A stretch of DNA of 64,000 nt from Ramlibacter tataouinensis. Lineage in GTDB: Bacteria > Pseudomonadota > Gammaproteobacteria > Burkholderiales > Burkholderiaceae_C. Position numbers and translations under genes: made by a program. The notes below the pieces were generated by a model, which searched no databases, was not told the origin of the DNA, and was given only the letters and a program-made list of their open reading frames with translations. This document shows positions 31,501-38,794 of this stretch, one piece after another. How positions within the stretch are numbered: the first letter of the stretch is position 1; the number at the start of each line of letters is the position of its first letter. The stretch covers positions 2,046,001 to 2,110,000 of the forward strand of contig NZ_CP116009.1 of assembly GCF_027941915.1 (NCBI RefSeq), in the 5' to 3' direction.

Positions 31501-34500
31501 GGGCGTCGGGTCCAGGTCGACGCCGCCGTTGGCGGTGCCGCCGTCGTCGCGCACCTGGAAGGTGAAGCTGCTGGAGGTGGTGCCGGCAGGGGTGTACAGC
31601 AGCTGTCCGGCGCTGATCTGCGCCAGCGTGGCGGAGGCGCCCGCTGCCAGGACGACGCCGTTGAGCGTGAGGGTGCCCGCGGCCGGCAAGGTGGTGATGA
31701 CCACGCTGTGCAGTCCGTGGGCCCCGGCGTCGGCGCTGTCGCGGAAGCCGAAGTCGGCCACCCCGAAGGCGTACGAGTTGCCCTGCAGCACGGTGAGGGT
31801 GCGGTCGGCGCCGGCCGGCGCGTCGTTGACTGCGACCACCGTGACGGTGCTGGTGGCGGGGTCGGAGTCGCCAGCGCCGTCGTTGACGGTGATGCCGATG
31901 GTGCGGACGGCGGTGCCCGGAGCGTCGCTGCTGTTGCGGTAGGTGACGCTGCGCAGGGCCGCCTGGTAGGCGGCGACCGAGGCGGTGCCGCTGAGCGTGA
32001 GCACGCCGGTGGCGGCGTCGTAGCTGCCGACGATGCCGGACTGGTTGGTGAACGCGAGCAGGTCCTGCCCGGCGACGAAGCCGCCGGTGATGGCGATGCG
32101 CGCGCCCTGCAGCGTCGTGTTGTCCTCGTCCGCGACGGTCAGCGCCGGATGAACCGCCGCGCCTGCGCCGTTCTCGACATAGCTCACGCCCGGGCTGCCG
32201 CCGCCGAGCACGGGCACGGCGTTGGTCGTCACCACCCGCACGGTCGAAGCCAGCGCCAGGGTGGCGGTGTTGCGATGGGGCCCGGTGCTCGAGCCGCTGT
32301 CCTGCAGCTGCGAGACGGTGACCGTGCGGTTGCCGGCGTTCGGCGCCGCCGAGGCATTGTGGTAGGTGATGCCCTCGATCAGCGCCTTGGCGTCGGCCGC
32401 GTTCAGGGCCAGCCCGCTGACCGTGACCGTCGCCGTGGTGCCGCTCACGCCCACCGTGTAGGTCACGCCCCCGACCGTGGTGCTGCCGGCGGCCAGGCCG
32501 ATCGCCTGGCCGTCGATGGTCAGGACCTCGAAGGCGCCGTTGCGCACGTTGGCCACCGTCAGCGTCAACCGGCTGAGGGTCTGGCCGGCTTCGATCGTCG
32601 AAACCGTGGCGTTGCCGAACAGCGCAACGGCCGCGCCGCCTTCGGTGAACGTGGGGTTGCCGGCGGTCAGCGTGAGCGTGGGCGCGTCGTCGACCGGCGT
32701 CACGCTGACGGTGACGGTGGCCGGGTCGCTGTTGTCGCCGCCATTGGCGGCGATGAAGGTCACGGTGCGCGCCGCCGGCGACGGCGTCTCGCTGATGTTG
32801 CGGTAGGTGACCGAGCGCAGCGCGGCCTGGTAGTCGGCGACCGACGCCAGACCGGTCAGCGTCAGCGTGCCGGTGGCCGCATCCCAGCTGCCGCTGATGC
32901 CGTTCTGGTCGATGAAGGCCAGCACGTCCTCGCCGGGCTGGTAGTTGCCCGTGATCCGCACGGTGGCGCCGCTGACATTGGCCACGCCCGTGAGCGAGAG
33001 CACCGGCGCCACGGCGGTGGCGGGATCGTTCTCCACGTAGGCGATCGCCCCGGTGCCGGCGAGCACGGGCACCGGGCCCTGCACGTCCAGCGTCAGGGTG
33101 TCGACGTCCCGGACGACCACGCCGTTCATCGAGGTGACGCCGTCCGTGGTCTCCAGGGTCACGCTGGCGACCCCGACGTAGCCGGCGTCGGCCTGGTAGC
33201 TCAGCGTTGCCAGCGCGGCGTTGATCTGTGCCTGCGTGCCGCTGAAGGTCATGCTGGCGTCGGCGCTGCCGTCGCCGCCGGTGAAGACCAGGCCCGCGAT
33301 CGTGCCCAGGCTCAGAGTGCCGTGCGTCGCGGTGAGCTTGACCGTGAGGTTGCCGCTGTCCGCATCGGCGACCGAGGCAGCGATGGCCAGCGGGCTGTTG
33401 TTGCGCGCCACCAGCAGCGCCGGCAGGGTGTTGACCGGCGCCATGTCGATCGCCAGGTCCTTCTGGCCGCCCAGCGAGTTGGCGGCGCCGGTGGCCGGCA
33501 GCGTCAGGTTGGCCACGTTGCCGGCGGCATCCTTGATCGTGCCGCCGTTCAGGCCGAGGGAGTTGGTGGCGACGTAGTTCAGGTCGGCGGTGGTGTCGCC
33601 CGCCTGGATGCTGTAGGAGAAGATCAGCGTGTCGCTGCCGGAGCCGCTCACGTAGCTGGCGGTGCGCAGGTTGCCGGCGGCCAGCTGGATCTGCGGCACC
33701 CCCGTGACGTAGACCTGCTCGGTGAACTTGACGCGCACGAAGATCGTGTCGCCCTCGATCCAGGTGCCGTCCAGGTTGGCGGCCGACACCAGCGTGACGG
33801 TCGGCGCCGTGACGTCGACCCCGGTCTTGAAGTTCAGCCGGTAGGCGTTGCTGATGCCCTGGTTCAGGTCGGTGAAGCCGGCATAGCGGTTGCCCGAGGC
33901 GTCCTGCAGCGCAGCGCCCTCGACCTGCAGGTAGTAGTCGGTGTTCTGCGCCAGGTCGGAGGCCGGGTTGATCGTGACCGTCCGGCCGTCGGCGCTGAAG
34001 CTGACCTGGGTGGGGTCGGCCGAGTTGATGCGCGCCACGATGGCGCCGTCGGCGCTGCGCCGCAGGATGAAGAAGCCGTTGTCGGGGAAGACCGCTTCGC
34101 TGAAGGTCAGGACGATGTCGGTCGTCTCGCGGACGTTGACCTGGTTGTCGGCCGGACTCAGCGTCGCCCCGCTCGAGCCGGTGACAGCGGTGGCCACCAG
34201 GGTCGGCGGCGTGCCGTCGTTCAGCGAGTTGGAGCCGACCGAGAAATTCCACCTGTAGGTGGTGTTCGGATCGGTGTCGTTGACGCCGGCCGGCTGGCCC
34301 GCGACCAGGATCGGGTTGCCGGCGGCGTCCAGCGCCACGTAGGTGTTGCCAGCCGTGTCCTGGAAGGCGGCGGCGTCCAGCTCGACGTAGTACGCGGTAC
34401 CGGCCGGCAGGTCGAACACCGGGTTGATCGTGACCGTGTTGCCCGAAAAGCGCACCTGGTCCGCATCGTTCACGCTGATCTGGCGCACGATGGCGCCGGT

Positions 34501-36486
34501 CGTGGCGTTGCGGATGTAGATATAGCCCGTGCCCGGCTGCACCGCCTCGGAGAAGCGCATGAACAGGTTGGCGTTGGGCGCGATGTTGGTGGCGTTGTCG
34601 GCCGGCGTGATGCCGGTGCGCAGGTCGAGCGTGGGCGCGGTGGTGTCGGGTTGGCGCAGCACCGTGATCGTCAGGTTCTGCGTGTCCTCGCCACGCTTCC
34701 ATTCGGTGGCGCCCGGATCCGAGTAGTCGCGGGCGCTGACCGTGACCTGGTAGCGGCCGTCGCCGTCGGCGTCGGTCGGCGCCGTGACGCTGGGCGTGAA
34801 GCCCGGCGCGAAGCTGAGCACGCCGGTGACCGGGTCGATCACGAACTTGGCGGCGTCGGCGCCGCCGCTGATGAAGTAGCGGACGGTGTCGCCCGGGTTC
34901 AGGTCGGTCGCCGCGACGGTGGTGATCACCGACTCGCCCTCGCCCACCTGCACGAACGCGGTCTGGCCGCCGCCATCGCTGGTGATGATGGGCGGCGAGT
35001 TGGAGGCGTTGATGACCGGCGAGAAGGCGCCCAGCTGGTCCCAGGTCAGGGTCGACTTGTTGGCCCCGACCACGCCGCCGATGTCGCCGTTCAGGGAGTT
35101 GGTCTGGGTGGCGGTCGCCAGGATGAACCGCATCGGCGAGAAGCGGTCGACCGCGATGCCGGCCGCGGGGTTGCCGGCGACGTTGGCGCGCGCGAGTTCG
35201 GCCTTGATCTCGGCAAAACTCAGGCGGAAGGACACGAAGTAGTCGGACTTGCCGCCGCCGTCGATGTCGGCGTTGCCGACCCCGGTGGCCGGCGGCTCGC
35301 TGGCCGGGCTGACCGGCGTGAAGGCGTAGTTGGACGCGTCCAGCGTGTACTGCCGGCCCGGCGCCGCCGTGTAGCTGGTCGTGCTGGGCGAGTTGTTGAG
35401 GTCGGTGCCGGGGTTGTACAGGCCGACCGTCGCGCCCTGGGAATCATCGGCGATGAGGAACAGGTCGATGTCGCCGTTCAGATCGGCATCGATGCCGATG
35501 ATCCCGTAGGCGCCGAAGCGGCCCTGGCTGTTGGGCCCGCTGACGCGGAAGCGGAAGATGATGCTGTCGTCGGCTTCGGTCGCCGTGCCGCCGTCGTCGT
35601 AGGCGTAGAACAGGGTCGGGTGGTACAGGTCGCCGACCAGGTCGGTGCTGGACGCGGCCGACTGCATGTCGCCGGCCGGGTCCTGCCGGCTGCCGTACAG
35701 CAGCGGCGTCCAGCCGGCGTTGCCGGCCAGGTTGATGGTCGGCAGCAACGCCTGGTAGTTGCGGCCGTCGGCGTCGGACAGGAACGGCGTCGCCGTGACC
35801 GGTCCGGCCGTGTACTCGAACAGCCAGTTGCCGTTGCGCGCGGCGCCGCCGGTGGCATCGCGCGAAGCCGCCACGTCGGCGCCGGTGAGCTGGCCGAGGC
35901 GGTCGACATAGTCCTCGCCGGCCGCGCCAGCCGCGACATCGCAGCCGTACAGGAGCAGGTCGCCCGAGGCGGTGAGGCGGGCGCCGATGGCGGCCAGGTC
36001 GGTGGCGCGGCCTTCCAGCTGGGCCGCATCCAGGTTGGTGCTGCCCAGGCGGATGAAGCCGGGGGCGCCATGGCTGACGATATGCAGCGCGTCGGCCGGC
36101 CGGCCGTCGGCGGCCAGCGCCTGCCGGATCTGGGCCAGGCCATCGGCGGCCGGATCGAGCAGCAGCACCTGCAGGCCCGGGCGCGCCTGCGCGGCCAGGG
36201 CGGCGGCATCCGGCACCCGGCCGTCGATGATCAGCCACTCGACCGAAGTCGGGGTGGCAGCGGCGATCGGCGCATCCAGCGCCAGCTGTGCCAGCGCCGC
36301 CAATTCAGGAGAAAGCTCGGCCGCCGGGTAGGCCCGCGAGGCAGCGTCGGCCGCTTGCACTGCCTGGACTGCGTCCAGGGCGCCGGGCAAGGCGGCGGCG
36401 GTATCGACCAGCGCGCCATCGAACAGGACGCGCGGCTCCAGGGCGAGAAGCCGGCTGCGCCGCTTCGTCGGCACCTTCTTCGACAT
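22471..36486 (-). CDS. Giant LEPR-XLL/DUF4347 surface protein, N-terminal part (frame lost at 3' end)
   Basis: 4,671 codons to a premature stop. The start at 36486 has AAGAGGAG 8 bases upstream. Order of parts: basic N-terminus with the LEPR-XLL signature LEPRVLFDGA at residues 16-25; DUF4347 domain (about 83-245, LHIVSHGAPGFIRLG and LLLYGCDVA); a roughly 270-residue unassigned domain; a cadherin-like domain; Big_5/SbsA-like Ig domains (ITPADNATNIAPNANLFM); then about sixteen diverged domains with the pattern FVAGQDVLSFTNQNGI...YDAATGVLTLSG...YQAALRSVTY, interleaved with others. The last correct-frame residues are TVTQLQDSGG; after that the frame runs out at 22471. No Sec signal peptide is present, so export must use another route. 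With one base restored the whole product would be about 9,320 aa. It heads the export operon. Confidence 0.85.
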   Translation of the reverse strand: MSKKVPTKRRSRLLALEPRVLFDGALVDTAAALPGALDAVQAVQAADAASRAYPAAELSPELAALAQLALDAPIAAATPTSVEWLIIDGRVPDAAALAAQARPGLQVLLLDPAADGLAQIRQALAADGRPADALHIVSHGAPGFIRLGSTNLDAAQLEGRATDLAAIGARLTASGDLLLYGCDVAAGAAGEDYVDRLGQLTGADVAASRDATGGAARNGNWLFEYTAGPVTATPFLSDADGRNYQALLPTINLAGNAGWTPLLYGSRQDPAGDMQSAASSTDLVGDLYHPTLFYAYDDGGTATEADDSIIFRFRVSGPNSQGRFGAYGIIGIDADLNGDIDLFLIADDSQGATVGLYNPGTDLNNSPSTTSYTAAPGRQYTLDASNYAFTPVSPASEPPATGVGNADIDGGGKSDYFVSFRLSFAEIKAELARANVAGNPAAGIAVDRFSPMRFILATATQTNSLNGDIGGVVGANKSTLTWDQLGAFSPVINASNSPPIITSDGGGQTAFVQVGEGESVITTVAATDLNPGDTVRYFISGGADAAKFVIDPVTGVLSFAPGFTPSVTAPTDADGDGRYQVTVSARDYSDPGATEWKRGEDTQNLTITVLRQPDTTAPTLDLRTGITPADNATNIAPNANLFMRFSEAVQPGTGYIYIRNATTGAIVRQISVNDADQVRFSGNTVTINPVFDLPAGTAYYVELDAAAFQDTAGNTYVALDAAGNPILVAGQPAGVNDTDPNTTYRWNFSVGSNSLNDGTPPTLVATAVTGSSGATLSPADNQVNVRETTDIVLTFSEAVFPDNGFFILRRSADGAIVARINSADPTQVSFSADGRTVTINPASDLAQNTDYYLQVEGAALQDASGNRYAGFTDLNQGISNAYRLNFKTGVDVTAPTVTLVSAANLDGTWIEGDTIFVRVKFTEQVYVTGVPQIQLAAGNLRTASYVSGSGSDTLIFSYSIQAGDTTADLNYVATNSLGLNGGTIKDAAGNVANLTLPATGAANSLGGQKDLAIDMAPVNTLPALLVARNNSPLAIAASVADADSGNLTVKLTATHGTLSLGTIAGLVFTGGDGSADASMTFSGTQAQINAALATLSYQADAGYVGVASVTLETTDGVTSMNGVVVRDVDTLTLDVQGPVPVLAGTGAIAYVENDPATAVAPVLSLTGVANVSGATVRITGNYQPGEDVLAFIDQNGISGSWDAATGTLTLTGLASVADYQAALRSVTYRNISETPSPAARTVTFIAANGGDNSDPATVTVSVTPVDDAPTLTLTAGNPTFTEGGAAVALFGNATVSTIEAGQTLSRLTLTVANVRNGAFEVLTIDGQAIGLAAGSTTVGGVTYTVGVSGTTATVTVSGLALNAADAKALIEGITYHNASAAPNAGNRTVTVSQLQDSGSSTGPHRNTATLALASTVRVVTTNAVPVLGGGSPGVSYVENGAGAAVHPALTVADEDNTTLQGARIAITGGFVAGQDLLAFTNQSGIVGSYDAATGVLTLSGTASVAAYQAALRSVTYRNSSDAPGTAVRTIGITVNDGAGDSDPATSTVTVVAVNDAPAGADRTLTVLQGNSYAFGVADFGFRDSADAGAHGLHSVVITTLPAAGTLTLNGVVLAAGASATLAQISAGQLLYTPAGTTSSSFTFQVRDDGGTANGGVDLDPTPNTLTLSVSTVNVAPLLAGTPAASYTENGAPVALNGVLTITDPDSSNMTGAIVRITTGFVAGQDVLSFTNQNGISGVYNAATGVLSLSGSASQAQWQAALRSITYHNTSEDPATAARTVRWSVSDGVEFSAGIDSTLTVAAVNDAPVLSGPPSSVSYAEGAAARAVNPWLFVADVDNTTLATASVSITANRHANDRLLFTNDGSTMGNIAGSYDSVTGVLSLSSAGGTATLAQWQAALRAVAFDSTGSPGTATRTIAFRVNDGSADSNVLANSSVTTVPGNTAPVLGGGNTWTYTENQADTAVDAGLTLADNGTTVAGAVVRIQGYVAGQDVLGFANQNGISGVFNSATGVLTLTGTTTLANYQAALRSITYVNSSEAPTGGARTVSFVVDDGGSVSNLSNEVVTTITVVPVNDAPSTASETVHVASGPSANYVFSLAEFAFSDVDSGMAGIVITTQIASGGAIRLGANALSNGAFVTVDQIRSGLLNYQSANGNTADRTFTFQVRDDAGADSPAATMTLKVGAAGAKPTLGGALTNKTYTENALGLALVDAGVTLSNATYTTAKVAISGNFVPGEDVLSFTYNAGTMGPNVITAAYSGGVLTLTSAGSTQAQMAAALKAVLYTNSSDNPSSAARTFSVSTRTSVATDNWSTAYSATLGVTPVNDAPVLSSAGSSLSYSPGAPAAINPWLHVSDVDNLNLQSATVTLANPQAGDSLAFISNAATMGNIAGSYNSGTGILTLSSAGNTATLAQWQAALRAVTFHNASGGNSTPRTVNFVVSDGAANSGAVTTTIAIGGSGSTAAPVLAGSATLAYIENGAAAAINGVLTLSDADSANLTGATVRITNFVAGQDVLSFTDQNGISGLFDSATGVLTLSGSSSVANYQAALRSVRYANSSDHPSTAARSVVYQVSDGATFSGLSNQLASTVTVTAVNDAPTLSSPSPLTYNDDRFPQSFFAATGILTVSDLDGAGALYGITGDSAAGAGAPAGMDRQKIGTYGTLYLNSATGAYSFVPDSAAINAVQAGQTPSESFTFTVSDLSGGSDTRTLTVNIVGANDSPILASASTEVSYTEDGAATPVNTVITVSDADNATLVSATISISGNYRSGQDLLAFTNAGAAVHGNISASFDAGTGTLTLTSAGGTATLAQWQAALRAVTYANTSQAPDTALRTVSFQVNDGGGNGASNTIASSSVSVVSVNDAPVLANGGTAAYTEQDPAVAISPALSLSDADHTSLQSATVWIQNFVAGQDVLGFTDQNGISGSWDAVSGVLTLSGTASVAHYQAALRSITYANASEDPVGTPRIVRYQVGDGTDTSNIVSATVTVTAVNDLPTLGGGGDTLGYIENGPAAPIAPSLTVADVDSEGLASATVRISAGHVAGEDLLSFANDGTMGNISASFDAATGVLTLVSSGASATAQEWQAALRAVAYRNSSDAPTAAARTISYQIDDGAGLSNTVTATVTVLPVNDAPVLGGVATSVNFTENGAPVVVNSAITVADPDHLQLSGATVSIGAGFAAGQDLLGFIDQNGITGSYDAATGVLTLSGAASLAHYQAALRSVTYANSSDSPSTAARTIRFQVSDGADASNTWTSTVGVTALNDAPVLVPVGHDLTVAEDAGAPAGGAVGVDIAALVGGQSDADAGALAGIAVTALDSSQGRWYYTIDGGASWAEVAGAPSASSALLLAADGATRLYFRPGADFNGNLAAAVTFRAWDRTAGSNGGRFDASVNGGSSAFSSATDVIDVSVAPVNDAPVGTDNVLWVDKNGSRLLATADFGFSDPGDAAKPDSLLAVQISTLPDAGAGLLEWRNGVGTWVAVSAGDTISAADIAAGKLRFTAAANQTGMGLGNLRFRVQDDGGTAGGGIDTDTSERAIVFNVGSQSAPVLSGGNDLAYAEQTPPVAQVVNPNITVHDDDNPQLESGMVVMSRGFVSGQDELAFSNTSAALYGDITAAWDAVNGVLSFSSAAGATQAQWQAAFRAVTYRNLSDAPGTAERSVSFIVNDGTQDSNVVSATITMDRENDAPTLTASGGSLAYVENQAATAIDAGLVIADPDLPSNFGGGWLQVAFASGGAAEDRLTVLHAGSGPGQIGVVGTTITYEGIVIGSIDAALGGVGGQPLRIHLTTGASVAATQALARAIAYSNVSDAPSTGGRTVVFTLDDGGNTGTGGPLQGSSAAVAITVAAVNDAPSGADGALSIKQGTSHVFGASEFGFVDALDGHGFAGILVASLPAGGTLERWDGASWVAVGAGEFISAADIGGGNFRFLANPVPGSSAFSFQVRDSGGTANGGADTDPVARTMAVAVTAGDPPVLAGAANVVYVEDDGAVPILGSVVVTDPDSGQLQQATLTLTGYVPGEDLLTFTGSAGITGSFAGGTLTLNGVATLADWQAVLRSVQYQNTSNAPSTATRTLSVVLKDNEGTPNSSSTVHLAITVAARNDAPMLAATPGLTLDSVLEDADAPSGVVGTSVADLVGGQSDVDGAAALKGIAVTQLGGAGSWYYTTDGGLSWTQVGAAPSDAAALLLAADGATRLYYRPAANANGTIANALTFRAWDRSSGSNGGTADTSGALNGGTTAFSADTDVAAITVTSVADAPVGTDKTLTLLINTSHVFGAGDFGFSDPGDSPADDFAAVLITSVPAGGTLVLDGVAIGSATLGSPVVVSVADLAAGKLVYTAASSAGSPSFRFLVQDDGGTAFGGADTDTAERTLTLATYDTYPPVLAGGSTLTFTEGQGPQVVNGVLVLSDSDSANAAGAVVRIAAGYVPGQDVLAFTAPMGSGITGSFNAATGELTLSGSASLAHYQAALRSVTYANGSDDPSSTSRTIRFTVTDTGGKTSAALDSTVTVTPVNDAPTLTVGGSGGTFTEGAGSSQGTAVSLFTGAVVSTIESAQNLVGLTLTAAGLQDGGAETLIIDGTQVSLGANGTGTTATNGLTYTVTLGGAGAATIVLVKPAGVAPSVMSALVNGLQYQNTHIDAPTGGNRTFTVTQLQDSGGWGMGGWIRQGWGLRPR
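22507..22527 (-). other. One-base frameshift in adjacent G tracts of the giant gene
   Basis: On the coding strand the site reads G6-T-G4-AAT-G7. Upstream translation (QLQDSGG) and downstream translation (NGGVDTAGVG, then SSVTVTPVNDAP) are in different frames. Adding one G to the first tract (22522-22527) would give SGGVGNGGVDT, matching the NGGVD-type motif found elsewhere in the same protein, so a lost G there is the simplest reading. Alternatively, the G7 tract (22507-22513) is read as G-GGG-GGG in the zero frame. A -1 slip there would enter exactly the downstream frame (GTG GAT ACG). Assembly error, pseudogene lesion, phase variation and slippage all remain possible. Confidence 0.85.
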
Positions 36487-36526
36487 GCTTACACTCCTCT
36501 TGGGACCGGCCGATCCCCTCCGCTCG

Positions 36527-36560
36527 ATATTGCAACCAAAAGAAACATTCGGCAATGTTT
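36527..36560 (-). promoter_or_regulatory. Candidate promoter and operator of the giant-protein operon
   Basis: On the minus strand a sigma70-like pair TTGCCG (36555-36550) and CAATAT (36532-36527) is separated by 17 bases and lies about 40 bases before the start codon. A perfect inverted repeat AAACATT-CGGC-AATGTTT (36543-36560) covers the -35 element, a placement typical of a repressor or activator operator. The region also faces gspF on the other strand. This is prediction only. Confidence 0.45.
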
Positions 36561-36642
36561 TGAAACAATTATCCGCCAGGCGCCCCTCCCGGGGCGAAGG
36601 ACGGCTGGGTCGCCGGTCCGCCTGGCACGATGGGATCCATCA

Positions 36643-37854
36643 ATGCCCGCGTACACATTCGAAGCACTGGACGCCCAAGGCACGACCCGGCGCGGCATCC
36701 TGGAAGCCGATACCGCCAAGGCAGCCCGCGGGCAGCTGCGCTCGCAGGCGCTGATTCCGCTGCAGGTGCGGCCGGTGGAAGCGGGCGCCGGCGGCGGGGT
36801 GCTGCGCCGCGGCCGGCGGGTGTTCAGCGACACCCAGCTCGCGATCTGGACGCGCCAGCTGGCCGGGCTGGTCAGTTCGGGGCTGCAGCTGGAGCGAGCG
36901 CTCACCGCCCTGGCCGACGAAGCCCCCGCCGAGGCCGAACGCAACCTGGTGGCGACTTTGCGGGCGGAGGTGAACGCGGGGGCGACCTTCGCCTCGGCGC
37001 TGGCCCATTTCCCGCGTGATTTTTCCGACATCTACATCGCCGTGGTCAGCGCCGGCGAGCAGAGCGGACACCTGGGCATGGTGCTGGAGCGGCTGGCCGA
37101 CGAGCTGGAGAACCGGCAGGCGCTCAGGGCCAAGCTGACCGGCGCCGCCCTGTACCCGGCCATCGTTACGGCGGTCGCCCTGGCGATCGTCATCTTCCTC
37201 GTGACCTATGTCGTGCCCCAGGTCGCCAATGTGTTCGCCGGCACCAAGCGCGCGCTGCCGCTGCTCACGGTGGCGATGCTGGGGCTGAGCGCCTTCGTCC
37301 GCGAGTGGGGCTGGATCGTCGGGGTGCTGCTGCTGGGCTTGGGACTTGTCCTGCGCGCCATGCTCAAGAACGAGGCCTTTCGTGAACAATTCGACGCAGC
37401 CTGGCTCTCGCTGCCGGTTCTGGGTCCGCTGTCCCGCGGCTACAACAGCGCGCAGTTCGGCAATACGCTGGCCATGCTCAGCGCCGCCGGGGTTCCGATC
37501 CTGCGGGCCCTGCAGGCGGCCGCCGAGACCCTGAACAACCGCGCCATGCGGGCCGACGCCATGGACGCGCTGGTGCTGGTGCGCGAGGGCGCGCCGCTGG
37601 CCTCGGCGCTGGCCCAGAAGAAGCGCTTCCCGGGTTTGCTGTCGATGTTCGCCCGGCTGGGCGAGCAGACCGGCCAGTTGCCGGTGATGCTGCAGCGCGC
37701 CGCCAACCAGCTCGGCAACGAGGTCCAGCGGCGCGCCATGCAACTGGCCACCGTGCTGGAGCCGCTGCTGATCGTGGGGATGGGGTTGGTGGTGATGCTG
37801 ATCGTGCTGGCGGTGCTGATGCCCATCATCCAGCTCAACCAGTTGGTGCGTTGA
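36643..37854 (+). CDS. gspF: Type II secretion system inner-membrane protein GspF
   Basis: 403 aa, the usual GspF length. It begins MPAYTFEALDAQGTTRRG, the family hallmark, and contains two T2SSF domains (about 70-195 and 270-395), each followed by membrane segments. The first hydrophobic block is AIVTAVALAIVIFLVTYVVPQVANVF and the last is LLIVGMGLVVMLIVLAVLMPII. GspF is the platform protein that contacts the GspE ATPase and GspL. It stands alone here: no gspE or gspD neighbour is visible, and the other visible gsp genes are 25 kb downstream. The giant operon is divergent from it, with 156 bases between. The 5'-nucleotidase gene follows 25 bases later. Confidence 0.93.
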   Translation: MPAYTFEALDAQGTTRRGILEADTAKAARGQLRSQALIPLQVRPVEAGAGGGVLRRGRRVFSDTQLAIWTRQLAGLVSSGLQLERALTALADEAPAEAERNLVATLRAEVNAGATFASALAHFPRDFSDIYIAVVSAGEQSGHLGMVLERLADELENRQALRAKLTGAALYPAIVTAVALAIVIFLVTYVVPQVANVFAGTKRALPLLTVAMLGLSAFVREWGWIVGVLLLGLGLVLRAMLKNEAFREQFDAAWLSLPVLGPLSRGYNSAQFGNTLAMLSAAGVPILRALQAAAETLNNRAMRADAMDALVLVREGAPLASALAQKKRFPGLLSMFARLGEQTGQLPVMLQRAANQLGNEVQRRAMQLATVLEPLLIVGMGLVVMLIVLAVLMPIIQLNQLVR

Positions 37855-37879
37855 CGACCAAGCGGAGGGGACCTTGAGC

Positions 37880-38773
37880 GTGTTCTCGGACGACCGGCTG
37901 GTCGTCGCCATCTCGTCGCGGGCGCTGTTCAACTTCGAGGAGGAGAACCGCATCTTCGAAGGCGGCGACGCCCAGGCCTACATGACCCTGCAGCTGCAGC
38001 GGCTGGAGCAGCCGGCGCGGCCCGGCATCGCCTTCTCGCTGATCCAGAAGCTGCTGGCCTTCAACGACACCACCGCCCAGCGGGTCGAGGTGGTGATCCT
38101 GTCGCGCAACGACCCGGTCTCGGGGATGCGCATCTTCCGCTCGGGCAACGCCAACCGCATCAAGCTCGAGCGCGGCGTGTTCACCCAGGGGCGCTCGCCC
38201 TTTCGCTACCTCAAGCCGCTGCGCGCGCACCTGTTCCTGTCGGCCAACGCCGACGACGTGCGCGAGGCGCTGGCGGCGGGCTTTCCGGCGGCGCGCGTGA
38301 TCACCGAGTCGGTGCAGGCCGGCGACAACTACCCGAACGAGGTGCGCATCGCCTTCGACGGCGACGCGGTGCTGTTCTCCGACGAGGCCGAGCGGGTGTA
38401 CCAGAGCGAGGGGCTGGATGCCTTCCAGCAGCACGAGTCGAGCAAGGCCCTGCAGCCGCTGCCCGACGGGCCCTTCAAGCCGCTGCTGGCCGCGCTGCAC
38501 CGGCTGCAGGCGGCCGGCACGCCGGCGATGAAGATCCGCACCGCGCTGGTCACCGCCCGCAGCGCGCCGGCCCACGAGCGCGCCATCCGCACCCTGATGC
38601 AGTGGAACATCCACGTCGACGAGGCGATGTTCCTGGGCGGCCTGCCCAAGGGCGAGTTCCTGCGCGAGTTCGAGCCCGACTTCTTCTTCGACGACCAGAC
38701 CCGGCACGTGGCCCATGCGGCGCAGCACGTGCCGTCCGGCCACGTCGCCGGCGGCATCACCAACGAGGGCTGA
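37880..38773 (+). CDS. Cytosolic 5'-nucleotidase (PF06189 family)
   Basis: About 297 aa. It resembles the bacterial and animal cytosolic 5'-nucleotidase I family, which dephosphorylates nucleoside monophosphates. Visible family features are VVAISSRALFNFEEENRIFE near the start, VVILSRNDPVSGMRIF, HLFLSANADDVREAL and AMFLGGLPKGEFLREFEPDFFFDD near the end. The GTG at 37880 is 9 bases from GGAGGGG; a TTG at 37874 is only 3 bases from it, so GTG is preferred. It follows gspF by 25 bases and may share its transcript, but no functional link is obvious. Substrate preference cannot be read from sequence. Confidence 0.85.
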   Translation: MFSDDRLVVAISSRALFNFEEENRIFEGGDAQAYMTLQLQRLEQPARPGIAFSLIQKLLAFNDTTAQRVEVVILSRNDPVSGMRIFRSGNANRIKLERGVFTQGRSPFRYLKPLRAHLFLSANADDVREALAAGFPAARVITESVQAGDNYPNEVRIAFDGDAVLFSDEAERVYQSEGLDAFQQHESSKALQPLPDGPFKPLLAALHRLQAAGTPAMKIRTALVTARSAPAHERAIRTLMQWNIHVDEAMFLGGLPKGEFLREFEPDFFFDDQTRHVAHAAQHVPSGHVAGGITNEG

Positions 38774-38794
38774 GGAGCACCGGCGGCGCGGCTT

